DNA from: Liolophura sinensis
Taxonomy: Eukaryota > Mollusca > Polyplacophora > Chitonida > Chitonidae
Direction: 5' to 3'
Assembly: GCF_032854445.1 (NCBI RefSeq)
Contig: NC_088302.1
Coordinates: 32,705,979 to 32,769,978 of the forward strand
Length of the DNA: 64,000 bases
Shown piece after piece: positions 1 through 12,700 of this stretch. The stretch's first letter is position 1, and each line of letters opens with the position of its first letter. Position numbers and translations under genes: made by a program. The notes below the pieces were generated by a model. That model was not told the origin of the DNA and did not search any database. It worked only from the letters and a program-made list of their open reading frames with translations.

Positions 1-860
1 TGTGCGTCGATCCGCACATGCATTGTGTTTAAAAGCCACAAGAAGTTATAGGCTTTTGTGCGCATAAGCAAAGCAAATACCTACAAATCAGCCAAACTCT
101 ACAAGCTTATTAACATAAGAGCACTTGTTTCTGTGCAGCGTACAAAAGCAATTACAACACTATATAATTCGTATCAGAACTTCCACCTGTACAGCACACA
201 ACCCCGAACTCCGTTCAACCTTTCAACAATCTATACTAATGTCTCCACCCACCGCACATAAAGTATATCAATCAGGATGTATTTATGGTTATTAGAATGT
301 CCGTCGGTCCGTCCGGCATTTGGATTTTGTATATATTGGTTCAAAGGTCTTAGATTGCATGTAAAGGCTCAATTTTGGCATATAGGTGAACTGTATAAAA
401 TGCCTGTATATATACACCCTAAGCATTTTGCTATATTTTTTACACAGATTACTATTCAAATGTACTCCTATATAGGTCTCCAGTACTGATATGACGTAAA
501 CGTAATTATTTAACTTATACAGCACCTTGCTTATGTAACCGTACGCAATCGGCTGTATATTAAATTACAGTCAGAGTTGAGAGTTGTTTATTTATATATA
601 GCTAATGAACTATTGCCAAACCTGCCAGCTAATTTTACTATACAATTCACAATATGTTATTGCGGTGTATCTGAATATGCAGTCTTGTTTGGTATTGTTT
701 TATTAATCTGACCCAGTCCAACCCGTATGGTCTTTCATTTACATAGGCATTCCGGTATTCCTGTTCATTCCTGTATTTCCTATGCTCAACCGTTCACCTG
801 TATATTACCCCGACCGGTATTTGGTTTCCGCATTATATTTTAGCTAAAACTTTTGGGATT
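1..860. other. gene-free AT-rich stretch
   Basis: No open frame here has splice sites or composition suggesting a gene. It is AT-rich single-copy-looking sequence with short TATATA runs near 340-420. The words 'ccgtccggcatttgg' and 'ttggcatataggtg' near 300-390 read like decayed repeat DNA, but I could not pair them with another copy in the window. Confidence 0.5.
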
Positions 861-861
861 G

Positions 862-1075
862 ATTCATTGATTGATTGGCGTTTAACACCACATAATTTGT
901 CACTCAGCAATACGCATGACGGCGATCTGGTTTGTGGGTAGAGGAAGACGAAATGCCCGAAGTAAACCACCAGTGTTCGCCTGTTACCTGACTAATCTCC
1001 TGAATTAACCCCGCAGCCGAAACAGCGAGAGCTATAAGTTGATTCGAACACGCCACTTCAGTGCTTGACGGTTGT
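862..1075 (-). repeat. second tRNA-like SINE family (SINE-B), copy 1
   Basis: Read on the minus strand, this segment has a B-box-like GTTCGAATC (1041-1049 region), a middle part whose plus-strand form contains 'gtaaaccacca', and a tail of short GATT/AATC repeats at 862-880. The same order of words recurs at 23785-23990 in the same orientation and, truncated, at 46490-46560 in the opposite orientation. A tRNA-derived SINE distinct from the main family is the simplest reading. The boundaries are approximate. Confidence 0.45.
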
Positions 1076-1099
1076 GGCAAGCCATTGCTTTATCGTCAG

Positions 1100-1870
1100 C
1101 CATCGTCAGTCACGCCCGTAAAAATTTTCGGACTGGTACCAGATTTGGCCTGTTGGTATACATCGGTTTGGCAGTGTCTTTTGTCTGCCTGCAACCCCAC
1201 CGTTTGTGTGCAAGGTGGTACTGGTTTCCCAATGATATAGATTAGCTAAAAAATTTTGGGCTAAACCCAAATTTGGTCCGTGTTTACCCTGACATGAAAC
1301 CAAAATTTCTTTGGACTGTTTTGCGCCCACCGTTCCTCCGTCAGTTAGTCCATTCAGTATTTGTTTTCCCAATGATATCTCGACTTCATGTATGTTTGGA
1401 TTGCTACCGAATTCAGCTTGTTGGTTCCCTGGCATGAGACATTAACCTAGCTGGTATGGAATTACTTTTTGCCTGTCTGCGCACAAGCGTTCATCTGTCC
1501 GATATAGTCAATGTGGAATTCGGTTCCCACATCTTGATATCTTTACTGTATACATGCTTGAATGGTTCTCAGATTTGGCATTTTGTTATCTTGGCATGAA
1601 ACTTTCTCTTGGGATTGTCTTTTTGCTTTATACTTGCATGCGACCAATCGCTTCTATGCCACTTCTGTCAGGCATTTGGATTGCTCTCACGTTTGGTTTA
1701 CTAACTGGTGCCTGTTTGTATCCTTACTTGGAAATGCTTTTTGTTTTTGCCTGCCTGCAAACATCAAACTTTTCGTCTGTCAGTTAGCCCATCTCTTATG
1801 TGATTACAACATGATGACATTGGCTCAAACTTTTTAAATGGGCCTTAAAGTGTGCCTGTGGGTACGTTCC
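1100..1870. repeat. strongly diverged tandem or segmental repeat
   Basis: Several words return along this stretch with drift: 'ctgcctgcaa' (near 1190 and 1750), 'gtcagttag' followed by CCCA or TCCA (near 1342 and 1779), '(g)catgaaac' or 'catgagac' (near 1289, 1433, 1595, 1873), and 'cccaatgatat' (near 1226 and 1366). This suggests an old repeat array whose units have decayed. The overlapping short open frames are by-products. Confidence 0.35.
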
Positions 1871-2373
1871 CATGAGACTTGGTTGGGAATGCGTTATACC
1901 TGTTGTAGACAACTTCGTCTGCATCCTTGCCCTGTCTTCCTCCACCTATAAACCTAGCTATGTAGCCGCCGTCGACACATACATCAGTAAAATATCGTTG
2001 AGGGGGGCGTACAACACAAATCAAATAAATAAATGTTATAATTTCTGCATAAAAGAATAGCTGTCTTTCGATCAACGTTATGAAAGTTACGGAAAATAAT
2101 CTTCATGAACGTATACCTCCCACAGCAGGGACACTCACAGCCTCTGTGTGCCAGAAAAGGCTTACCTTAAGAAAACCTGTCTTTTTTGAAAACTTCAGTA
2201 AAATGTTTTCATATAGACCATATAGAGTTTTGGGGCCTAGAATCTCCGAACAGGTTTGTTAACTAAAAGCAAAATCAGTCACACGGTTGACATCGTTTCT
2301 TGAAAGGAAGGGTTTTATATTTGTTCGCGTGAACAGCTCGTCGCCGTAATTCCAACACATACATAAAGATCGT

Positions 2374-2407
2374 TGGGGAGTAGGGGTTGGGGTGTTGGTG
2401 GTGGGGA
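2374..2407 (+). other. G-rich tract with quadruplex-type spacing
   Basis: Four runs of four G's occur in 34 bases, separated by loops of about 4, 2 and 10 bases. This fits the usual pattern for a possible DNA G-quadruplex. No gene is anchored here, so any role is unknown. Confidence 0.35.
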
Positions 2408-2949
2408 GTGCTGTGGGTTATCCCCATAATTACACGCTGTTAGGTCTAAAGGGACTGTAGAATTATCTACTCCAGGCTGCAACAATTATAAGTGTACGTA
2501 TATTATATTTCGTCTATTCATTGGACTCGTATAACGTCGCTTGTGTGACAGTTAAGGAATGAAGGAAAACGGCGGACAGAAAAGACGTCCCTCTCCAGTT
2601 GTAGCGCGTAATTAAACCCACTGTCATAAAGACGCATTCACGGAGAATGGTGACGGAGCTTAAAAGAGAATATGGGAGACTTTTTGTCTGGTAGAAGAGT
2701 TGTCTTCTAATAAAACGCTGTAAACTCTTCGCATATTTACATAATGGGTCCCTTCAAGCGTAGACAGAAAATTGAAGCGCCATTGAAAATTGGAACTGTT
2801 TGCCAAACGTGTAGCCTCTATGTATTTAGCATGAGTAAATTCGTCAGTAATACCAGTACTGCCAAAGATCACCCATCAGAACTCCGCCGCTCTGCATCGC
2901 TGTTGACATCACGTGGGTCAGGTCACATGATGCATTTGCAAAATTAATA

Positions 2950-3390
2950 CCGTCTCTGATGGCGCGACCGGCGAGGTGCCAACATCGAGCTGCACGCAAG
3001 AGATACCATGCAGATCCCAAGCCTATCTCGCTACCGCGTCTCAGAATACGGATGGCGACAGCAAGAGCTTAAGGCGATGACCTTGGCGTATGTCTGATAT
3101 ACGCGTAGAGTAATGTCTGCGAGAACACTCGGTGAGTTTGGGAAAACGGCTTTTGTGGAGATCAAAGGAATCCTCGCAGGTTAAAACGTCCAGGGATGAG
3201 GAGACAAGAAATGATGATGTTGCAAGGCAGTATTGGCGAGTCGATGCTGTAATCTGCCGCGTCAGAGCTACTCGGTGAAGGCGGACAGAGGCACAATGGC
3301 AGCCCGAAGACCGGGGGACATCTTCACCCCTGACCGAAGGCGCAAGTCACTAGGATACTGGTACCCGGGTGGGTAGGCTGATGTAATACA
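2950..3390 (+). other. GC-rich, CpG-containing island, possible promoter, first exon or old retroelement end
   Basis: This 440-base stretch is clearly richer in G, C and CpG than its flanks. Just upstream, at about 2910-2930, lie a CACGTG E-box and a GTCACATGAT motif. It contains a short open frame from an ATG at 3008 to a TGA 29 codons later. It could be the promoter or 5'UTR exon of the TPR gene that begins coding at 9691, or the decayed 3' end of a retroelement. Sequence alone does not decide. Confidence 0.2.
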
Positions 3391-4449
3391 ATAACATTAA
3401 CAAATACATTTACATTTGTTTGTGTTTTATGTTTGGCAGCTGGCAGTCTTTAACGATGCTTCCATTCTAAATTATTTAAAGGTAAACATTCATTGCAGCA
3501 TATATCCACATACAAGCATGTAGAGATATGCACGTTATATAAACGCTGATGCACGTAAAACTAACCGTTGGACATGATCAATGCCTGTGTGCTGCAAAGC
3601 TTATTCGATCAGTTGGAAGGTATTGGTGCTGATAAGGTAGGAATGCAGGCCTGCCGTCGAATTAACCCAAGGTAAATCAATATCCACTCATAGAATGGCT
3701 GTCCAGTGGTGTTATCATATGTTGAGAAAAAGAGTACAAGTCTGACAAAATGTCAGCAGAAGTGTCCACTATATGACATTTCTACTGTTTCCAAAAGAAA
3801 ATATATATAATCTGTTTAAAAAAAGCTTCTACTGCATAGTTTCGTTGTAAACAATATTAGGTAACGGCTTAAAACATTTATGACTGGGTTTGTATTATTT
3901 GTATGTTGTATTACTATTCAGTATTAATATCTTCAGAACATGTATCCATGAATACTTTCAGTACAAACATGTAGCCTACTTGTGTTTATACGTGCACATT
4001 CTTCAAATCATATCTATGTGTAAAAAGCATCTGTTTTTTGGCTTTAATTGGTGTACCATACATATATAAAAAAGTGAGTACGTAAGCCTATTTTAAGGGT
4101 TAAAAGATATTTTAGTGCGTATATCATTCAATCAGCTGAGCTGATAGCAGATCCTCAGGTCCAGTGTATATCTGCTGTCATTGTGACAGGTGTAGTCTGG
4201 CATATGACCTGTTGTCAGTCACAATGAAGGTTGTTGTCCTATGAACTAGGATCATCCAGGTGTGGACCTCTGTGATTTGACACTAATTCATGGTCAGTCA
4301 CACAATACCTTTAAATATGCCCATAGCCTTACACTTCTATACAAATATGCACAATGGTCACTGTACATGAACAATATTTTTATATGCCATTAATCATATG
4401 TGGTGTCAGTGTGGTAAATACATTTAGCTACTATAATTCCACAATTTTT

Positions 4450-4680
4450 TGCATGTTTTTGGTTACCCTTATTCCTCAACCTTTTCACATATAAAAGAGC
4501 AACTTTCAGTACAATTTATGCACATTTTAAATTGATTTTGGAAACAAAACTACATTGGTAGGATTGGTCAGTTATAGGAGCTTCACAAATAGTGTAATTT
4601 TGTCAGCAAACACAGAATAATGCCTTCAGAATTTGCTTGAACAAACATCTTCCAAACATGTGAAGCGGTTGAAGAATTAC
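4450..4680 (+). repeat. dispersed repeat family X, copy 1
   Basis: The block 'ttgattttggaaacaaaact', then a 'ggattgg' word, 'gtgtaattt', 'cagaataatgccttcagaat' and 'gcttgaa' recurs in the same order at 38360-38545 and 44735-44895. The family is unclassified, with no coding content. It is followed directly by the 26 bp minisatellite. Confidence 0.6.
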
Positions 4681-4687
4681 AGTAGGT

Positions 4688-4881
4688 ACGAACATTATCT
4701 GAACGATTTCTGGACGAACATTATCTGAACGATTTCTATACGAACATTATCTGAACGATTTCTGGACGAACATTATCTGAACGATTTCTGTACGAACATT
4801 ATCTGAACGATTTCTGGACGAACATTATCTGAATGATTACTGGACGAACATTATCTGAACAATTTCTGGACGAACATTATC
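4688..4881 (+). repeat. 26 bp minisatellite, about 7.5 copies
   Basis: Units start with ACGAACATTATCTGAACGAT at 4688, 4714, 4740, 4766, 4792, 4818 and 4844, with a partial unit at 4870. Differences are confined to a few positions, mainly the last two bases of the unit. Confidence 0.95.
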
Positions 4882-6970
4882 CTGATAGAGTGTAGACTGA
4901 AATTTGTTTATTTTGTTTTAAATTTGAAGGTAGCTTTGCCGGCCCAGTTCACGCAGGGTACGTCTTAGTCATTTTGTACTTGTATACCAGTTAGGATATG
5001 CATGTAAGCCTAGTGTGAACATTGTAGTTATAAGAATTACAGAGAGAAACTTGAATGATTATTTTCCAGTATAATGGTAAGGAGCTAAAATTGTTCAGTT
5101 TTACACACATATCCAGCGTATACTGCAAAGAACCCGGACTTGGCTGTAGCCCGATGAGAAAAGTGTCAGTTTCTGTAAAGTTGGGTGATTGTCATGGGCT
5201 GTTTTTCGTGGTTGAGTGAGCCTCAAGATAGGTAATTTAACAATGAGAACACTCATGCATTTGACCCAGCTAAATTAAGTTTTATTGTGTCTGTGTGAGT
5301 GTGAACAGCGACAAAATGCTCCTGGATAGTGCTGTAACTCTAACATACCCTAATAATCTAAAATTTTGCCTCCAGAAGTTGCTTTTAGAGCCAACTGAAA
5401 ATTACATTAAAAATTGGCAAAAATTTGGGGTCATTCAATACCATATTTATGTAAAGTTTGATTCTGTTCAATTTACACAGCCGTCCGATTAGACTGCCAC
5501 TTGACTTGACAGTGTTTCATTCAGGCTACATCAGTATATCCTTGTAATATTTGCATACATTGAGATATAGTGCTGCCTCACTGCATAATGTATTAAGGAC
5601 ACCTGAAAAAAAGCCTCAGTCTTTTGCCATGCCTCAGCACTGGTGATCTACTGGAAACAAAATCACTGACAGTTCACAGAACTTAATGTCATATTCACGC
5701 TCACCACAAAAAAAAACAGCTGCAGATTATAATTCAGTACTTGAAAATTTCATGTTGGCCACATTTAAAACTTGTGCAGTAGGGTGTATACTTTTAAATT
5801 TTTGCTTTGTATCCAGAAGAGCTTTTTGTTGGCTTCTTAGGCCTGAAGCATCAAAGGTCCATTATCCACCCCTAAACAATGAGACTGCAATATCAAATCC
5901 TGCTCCTGCGTAGTCAGATTTTTGTCAGGTTTCGTTCCTCATCTTAATAAATAAAACTCAACCAATAGCACCACCAGGTGCTGTTTCATCATACATGGCA
6001 GTCTACATGTAGCTATTGCTTTTAATTTTCATGTGTGTTACAGCTCTATCGGGCATAACAAGTATATTCTCTTTTTTTTCTTATTTGCCTTATATACTGG
6101 CAGACTTTAAGGCCTCTGGGGAATTGAGTTTCATTTACTAATGATGATTAAAGGCAGTGCCCAGCAGCTGTGCTGAAGCTGTGTATCATCTGGTGGTCTT
6201 TGACAGACTCGGATCCTATATATTGAGTTTTCTGATCTACTACAAAATATAGCTTACCTGTGTACATGTATGTAGCAGTCTACATGCATAGTGTAATTTA
6301 ATTACTCCAAACTCCATATACACATTACGGAATTATAATTCACAAATTACATGGCTAATAAAGCCTATACCGTGGTCATTCCCTATAAGCACCTGCCATT
6401 ACAGTTATACAAATCATCTATGCAATTTTAAATAAAAAATCTCTCTGAATAATAATAAATACAACTAGAATGGATCTGCGAATAGCAGATCCTAGGCCGG
6501 GATCCCGGATCTGATCGATGACGTTTTCCCCTTCATGATCTGTTCGAAGGACCCATGTTCCACATACACGGCTTTCAAAGTTTCTATGCGACCTTACACC
6601 GTTTGTCACTGAGGCAGTCGGCCGGTCATTTGCAATCCCTCGAATAGATCGGCGACCTTGATGATACTACGCTATGCCCAGTGAAAAACGGTCGTTCCTT
6701 GGCAGACTTAGCCATTAATTGTAAGAAATAATGCAAAACACGACTAGTGCAACACAAAGTTTGTACAGACTCACAGCTCCACTGATAGCTTGGCCATCGT
6801 TAGAAAGTCAGCACTTGGACCACGGCACATGTCCATATCTGTCAATCACCCTGAACTGTTTAACGTATAGTAAAGAGCACGAGGTCTGCGCAAAACAAAG
6901 CTAACTTTTACAGGTCCATGTCATTTGCTGTTGTAGTTAGATCTCTACGCCTTCTAATAGAGTACTGGAG
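4882..6970. other. gene-free stretch
   Basis: No supported gene. The short open frames at 5295-5492 and 5686-5913 lack splice context and look like chance. Confidence 0.45.
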
Positions 6971-7537
6971 TTAGATGGGAACTGGAATCAATGTCATCCT
7001 ACAACCGTTTCGGGAAATCACGGACAGTGTAGCCGAAAGCATCAGGTCAAATACTACAAACCCAGTCCAGTCCCCATCTAACTCCATGTTAAAGCAATGG
7101 GATTTCCACATTTTTCCAAACAAAAAACGGTGTTGTCATTTAAACGCTTCTAGCGAAAAATCTATCGATCGCAGCTCAAATCCATTGACGAATGTTCGAA
7201 AGAGCATGTCTTGGGCTACAATTTCGTGCAGGTTGCACATTTCTAGCTGTCATAGTTCTCGAGTTACAGGTCATTCAAGTTACGTAACTTTTTTGAGTTT
7301 TTTTGCTAATATCTCAAAAAGTTACATAGATATGCAAAAAATACAAGCAGATTCGGAATTAGCAGCTCAAGATACATCAGAATATGTTCAGAACAATTGA
7401 ACTTTGAGAACTTTTTGTGACGTCACAAATTCGACCAATAGCGAACTTCCAGAGTTTTGACCGGAAGTGAACCATTTTCGCAAACTTTAAAGAACTCGTG
7501 ACTTACTAGCTGCATGTCAAATTTGAAAACTATCGGT

Positions 7538-7568
<31 letters not shown>

Positions 7569-7728
7569 GTTTTACACAAAATCCAATATGGCGGCCGAAC
7601 CACGTGACATAGCAAAAAAGTGGAGAATTTGTCCCGAGATATTGACCGCCAGAATATGTGTGCGAAATTTGGAACCTGTATGTTGAACAGTGAAAAAGTT
7701 TCCTTGCTAACAAAGTCGGTGAAAAAAA

Positions 7729-7766
<38 letters not shown>
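7729..7766 (+). repeat. (TAA)n microsatellite
   Basis: Uninterrupted TAA/AAT trinucleotide run of about 12 units following an A-run. Confidence 0.95.
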
Positions 7767-7788
7767 GAAAAAACAGAACGATTACAAT

Positions 7789-7824
7789 AGGGATCCCGTT
7801 CGGGAGAACGGGATCCCTAACTAG
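7789..7824 (+). other. perfect 13 bp hairpin followed by CTAG-T, Helitron-like 3' end
   Basis: The arms AGGGATCCCGTTC (7789-7801) and GAACGGGATCCCT (7806-7818) are exact reverse complements around the 4-base loop GGGA. Two bases later comes CTAG followed by T. Helitrons end with a GC-rich hairpin and then CTRR, inserted before a T. The spacing here is shorter than the usual 10 or so bases, so the class is only suggested. Confidence 0.35.
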
Positions 7825-8249
7825 TTTTTACAACGCAAAATACAGGTATATGGTGATATTTCAGTCTGCCATTTTTGCACTTTAGAATGTGAAATTATAC
7901 TACTAACAAAATACTGGCTTTTTTACAGAATTTTATCCATCAGTAAGTTGAATTATTTGCCTGATTGTGTGGGTTCCATGGTGTTTGTGGTTCGGTTGCA
8001 AACCAGTTACATGTAGAATGATATTGTACTGAAAACATGTAACGTTCTGCACCAAAAGTAGCATATTATAACATTATATCATTTGCTTCTAAAAGGGGTG
8101 TTTTGGGCGAATTTTTTGGACAAGTGCAATAATTTTGTTAGCAGATTGTTATTAGTGACAGCCAAAGATACGACCCTAAATCAAAAATGACACTGAAACA
8201 GCGTATTTTCTTAGTTCAACCTAATCTCAACACAACAAGACCAACGCTG

Positions 8250-8590
8250 CATTAAGGCAACACCACTTTTAGTTTGTGTTTTACGGGTGAGATGACAATA
8301 AAAAATCCCCCCCAAAAAAGCCAATGAAAATAAAATTTAAACTTCAGCTTTTTATTTTGTCTGATATTAATGTTCAGTAAGATTTTCCATTTAGTAAAGG
8401 CTGTCTGATCGCATGAATACATGTATGTCTTCAGCATAAGTAATTGCTGGGACAGTCCACATTTCCCACAAATGAGAAGAGATTTTTCAGCTTTTTTTTG
8501 TATTCTTCCCATACATTAAAGAGAGATTAATTCTGCCCATAAAACAAACATTTAATTTGGTGTGGCCTAAAGAGCAGTCATTGTAAACAC
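8250..8590 (+). repeat. dispersed repeat family Y, copy 1
   Basis: It shares an ordered set of words with 24830-25135 and 51240-51560: 'tccacatttcccacaa', 'ttattttgtctgat', a 'ctgcc-taaaac' word and a final 'ttggtgtggc'. The family is unclassified. The minus-strand 86-codon open frame inside it is part of the repeat, not a gene. Confidence 0.6.
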
Positions 8591-9690
8591 CTGAAAACCT
8601 GTGAAATACTTAAATTCAGACGTCTATCCAGAATTTATTTCCAAGCTTCAGATTTTATCTGAACTGAAAGACACTAGAGCCAGATATGTCTTGAAAAATT
8701 TAATGACTTACAGAAGAAATCACCATATAGGTAGCACAGTTAGAATACTTGAACACTGTATACATGGTAACTTTAGCAGTTTCACGTGGATTTGTGTGAA
8801 AAGTAGGTCCATATTTAGAAAATTGATTCTGTAGATAGTGGATTGAGTCGAATTAGTTTACTTTATCAGAAACATGGAAAGTGCGCTGTGCCTGGAAAGG
8901 GGATTGTGCAGAAAATTGATACAAATGTATGTTCATTGGGGACAGACAGGAAGTTACCATTAAATCACTCATATGTTCAAATATCCAGCAATGGGTTTAT
9001 ACGACCTTAAAGATGAGTAAACAGAGGTGTAATTGCCGGATGACAGGAAATTGAATACAGCAGGGTGCAGTTTAACGTAGCCTACCTGGCCATACATGTG
9101 GCTTACCAGTGACCTAGTTAGAGTCAGCTGATAGCGACATATTTAAAGTTGACCCATTTCTACTGGTCGGTTGTCATAACCGACTTTATGTGCACCAATG
9201 AACTTAAAGCGAGGCTCAGGTTAAACTGACTTTACCATAAGTACACCTACAATGTATAGCCCCAGGTCATGCATCTATCAGTGAAGTTTTCCTCTGTCTG
9301 GGCTAAAACCTGTTCAGTTCATGAAGGCAGCGGGAACTTTAACAGAACTAGACAAAACATGAATTTGAATTTGCTGTGTTTTGATTAGTTGAAAATGTTT
9401 TTGCTTTGATTCAAAAGTTTTTGAAAAGTTTGTGCTGGGCATATATATAAGAGAATCTGGTAATTAAGTGAAGAACAGTTATTATCAGGTCATAGACCAA
9501 TTAACTGCTCCAGTAGCTGTAATATAGATCATCAGAAGACTTAAATTCAGCTGGATTTTAATGGACTTAAAACTGGGAAGCCTTGATTTTTCTACCCAGT
9601 AAATGCTGTTGGATAACACAGAGAAAAGATAACATATTTGTTTCCTGGCAAAAACTTATTTACTGGTAGAAGAGCTAAAAAATTACTAAA

Positions 9691-9784
9691 ATGCCACCAA
9701 ATCTAGGAGAAGAGGACACAATTGAAAGGATCATAAAGGATCCAAAATCTGTTTCCTGGGAAACATTCAAAGAATTTGGAATCG
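9691..9784 (+). CDS. TPR gene coding exon 1
   Basis: Starts at ATG (context AAAATGC) and encodes 31 residues beginning MPPNLGEEDT. In-frame TAA and TAG codons lie just upstream (at -15 and -24), so this ATG is the only start available in this exon. It ends after one base of a codon, before GTAAGT. Confidence 0.8.
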
Positions 9785-12700
9785 GTAAGTGTTGTAAATT
9801 TGACCAAGCTTGTTTGATTTTATTTTAATTTGGAGTTATTACAGTGTATGTTAAGACAAAATGCCTCAGCCACTATCATTGTTGGCTTAAAAATTTGTTG
9901 AGTTACTAATATAGTTTCTACGAACAAAAATTCATTACTACTGTATTTCATGTGCAATTTTGTAACAGAGGAGTTTAGTCTCTTAGTTTCTCACAGAAGA
10001 CAGACATTACTTTGTGCAGTTAGTCTTTTCTCAGATAGTCTGTCTGTGTTAAATCTCAGGTCATCAGTGCTGCTGAAAATGGTGTAAAAGATGAAACTGA
10101 AAAGAAGTGTACACACTTGATATATTTTCAGATCAGCATAGAATCCATTAAGCTGGTTATCATGTTTCTATATTTAATACTGTATTATATCATTGCATGC
10201 ATGGGTGGGTTTAAACTCATTTTTTTTTAATATCTAAAATGTTATCATCATGCTAGATGTCAGGTGTGTGAATTTAGTGGTAGAAAGTATTGCTATTAAT
10301 TAATGAAACTGATTGATTAATTAATTAATGAAGCAGTAGCAATATTTTCATAATCATATTCATTAGTAGGAACACAGCCTTTAATATCAAAATGATGGTC
10401 CCACATTGGTCAGCCTTCATTATTATCTACATGTAGCCTGGATTTAAACTGAAGTAGAATTCAGTTTGAAGAATTATTACACTTACATATATTTCCAATT
10501 CTCTTGTTTTATGTTTTAAGTGACCATGATCAAGACTAAACAGTGAATTATGACTATATATGGAATCTGACAATGTGAACTCTACACAGCTTGAATTTCT
10601 GATAAAATTTAATCCAGGAAATTAATAAATTTTAAGAATAAGCAGTGCACCAAATTACAGGAGTAGCCAGCGTGTGACTACAACAATTTAATACATTGTT
10701 TCTCTTCATGCCTGATATATAAATGTTTCTAAAACTCCAGATGCTGGAACACAAACAATACATAGTTCCTGAAATAAAGCATTGTGCAGAGTTATGTCCC
10801 TTTCATGGTATTATTTTGTAATCTTAACACAGTATTAAAAAGCCTCACAGCTTTCTTCTTGGGTCATCAAAACTACATCTTTCCTAAGGCCCCCATCGGC
10901 CAGTTCAGAAATTAAGAACAAGTATGCATCACCTCTGGTAAAAGCCACAATATGGGGCAATGTACACAAAATGTTACATTTGGGGTTGTATCTTAAAAAG
11001 TACTGCAGGTATTGAGCTCAGGGTTTGCACACATGTAGAGCACAATAGGACAAGGGTGATAGTCCACCGTTGATTTGATACACATCATAGATTCGTTGAT
11101 TGGGTGTGCATATCGAATACTGTAAATTACTGAATTCCTGACATAATGTATTGTGTATTAGAATCAGTGTTAAACAAATTGTTTGAGGTGGTATCTCAAT
11201 GACTACTGCATTTATTGAGCTCAGGGTATGCACGCATGTAAGGCACAATAGCACGAGGGGGATGTTCCATCATTGATTCCTGACTAAGAGTGTTGTGAAT
11301 TAATGTTAAACAGATTGTTAGGGGTGGAAGTATTGACCTGAAGTTTAACATGCATATAAAGCACAATGACACAAGGAGGATATTCTAGCGCTGATTCTCT
11401 GCGGCATGCAAATTACTGTAAATTACAAAATTCACGAATTTAGGACTTGAGCTCAAGTTTTGCATGTATCTCTACAGGCGAGCTCTTTCGTAGCTGGGGG
11501 CCTCCGTGGCTCAGTCATTTAGCGCCCTAGCGCAGCGTAGTGACCCAGAAGCCTCTCACCAATGCAGTCGCTGTGAGTTCAAGTCCAGTTCATACTGGCT
11601 TCCTCTCCGGTCGTACGTGGGAAGGTCTGCCAGTAACCTGCGAATGGTCATGGGTTTCCCCCGGGCTCTGCCCGGTTTCCACCCACCATAATAATGTCCG
11701 CCGTTGTATAAATGAAATATTCTTGAGTACGGCCTAAAACACCAATCAAATCTTTGGTAGCCTTGCTACCAAATTTAAGTGCTTTTTAAAGTGAAAAGCA
11801 AAGATTTTTTCTCTGGATGACAGCACTTATTTGAACTTGAATTTACATCTGAAACTTTAAGTCTAACACTTCATTTTCTAAGGAAAGAGACAATTTTAAT
11901 TAGATGTTGAGTGCTTATATCAAAAGTTGCTTTTGTGGTATTCTGTTGAAAGTCCACAGTGCACATCAAATTATCAACAGGCAACCCTGGTTTGGACAAG
12001 ACAATGCATGTTCATTTGGTCCGAACTCTGATACGAGCCAATGTGTTTGGAAATACCCTGGAGTATAGACTTAATGAGTCAATAGTACAGAAATTCACAA
12101 TGATGTCAGCAGAAGCAAATGAATAATTCACGCCACGACTGAAAATCATATGTTGTTATTTTTGCAGACCCTGTCTCCCTCATCCCTCCGCGCCGAGACT
12201 ATGACTGGAGCGTCCACAGCAAGCTTCCTGTCCACTCATACACTGGAGTCTCCTCCTTATGGAGAACCAGGAAGACCTTTGTGCCTGCGAAATACAAGAG
12301 TTTCTGCTCAAATGTGTCCAGCACTGACCGTGAGAATCTCTACAGCTCATCTGTAAGAAACACTGACCAGGGTGACAAGTGGCAAGCCAACACTTCTGCA
12401 GTAAGTCAGACATTCAGCTGAAGTTACATGTATATATATGTAACACTTGTTAAGTCAGGGTATGGTTGATATCTACTCGCTGAATGAAGATTAGCCAGGG
12501 CAGATTTTTTTTTGTTTTTACTGGAGTTAGAGTCTTTACAGCATTTCTCCTTCAGCAAATACTATGATCAAAGAAGTTTTTAACCATGGTATCAAACAAA
12601 TAGAGTATAATTAGGTTCCTAAATCTAGTTACTAATCCTTAAAAGATGTTCTGGGGCCTCCGTGGCTCAGTTGGTTAGTGAGCTAGCGCAGCGTGATGAC

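Larger units (their letters stand above)
7190..7830. repeat. dispersed repeat family Z, copy 1
   Basis: Words here return, diverged but in the same order, at 35080-35950: 'gaccaatagcgaacttcca' against 'gaccaacagcgagcttcca', then 'agttctggagaagaa' and 'ccaatatggc'. The copy ends in an A/TAA-rich tail followed by a strong hairpin (7789-7818). The overlapping open frames on either strand have no recognisable domain. This is a transposon-derived block of unknown class. Confidence 0.55.

Noticed and set aside
3008..3097. 29-codon frame in the GC-rich island
   Set aside because: Too short and without splice or conservation evidence to call as a gene. Kept only as part of the island description.
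4688..4881. CRISPR-like appearance of the 26 bp repeat
   Set aside because: Units abut directly with no unique spacers, and the window is eukaryotic. It is a minisatellite.
8252..8512. 86-codon minus-strand frame
   Set aside because: Lies within repeat family Y, whose other copies do not keep the frame.
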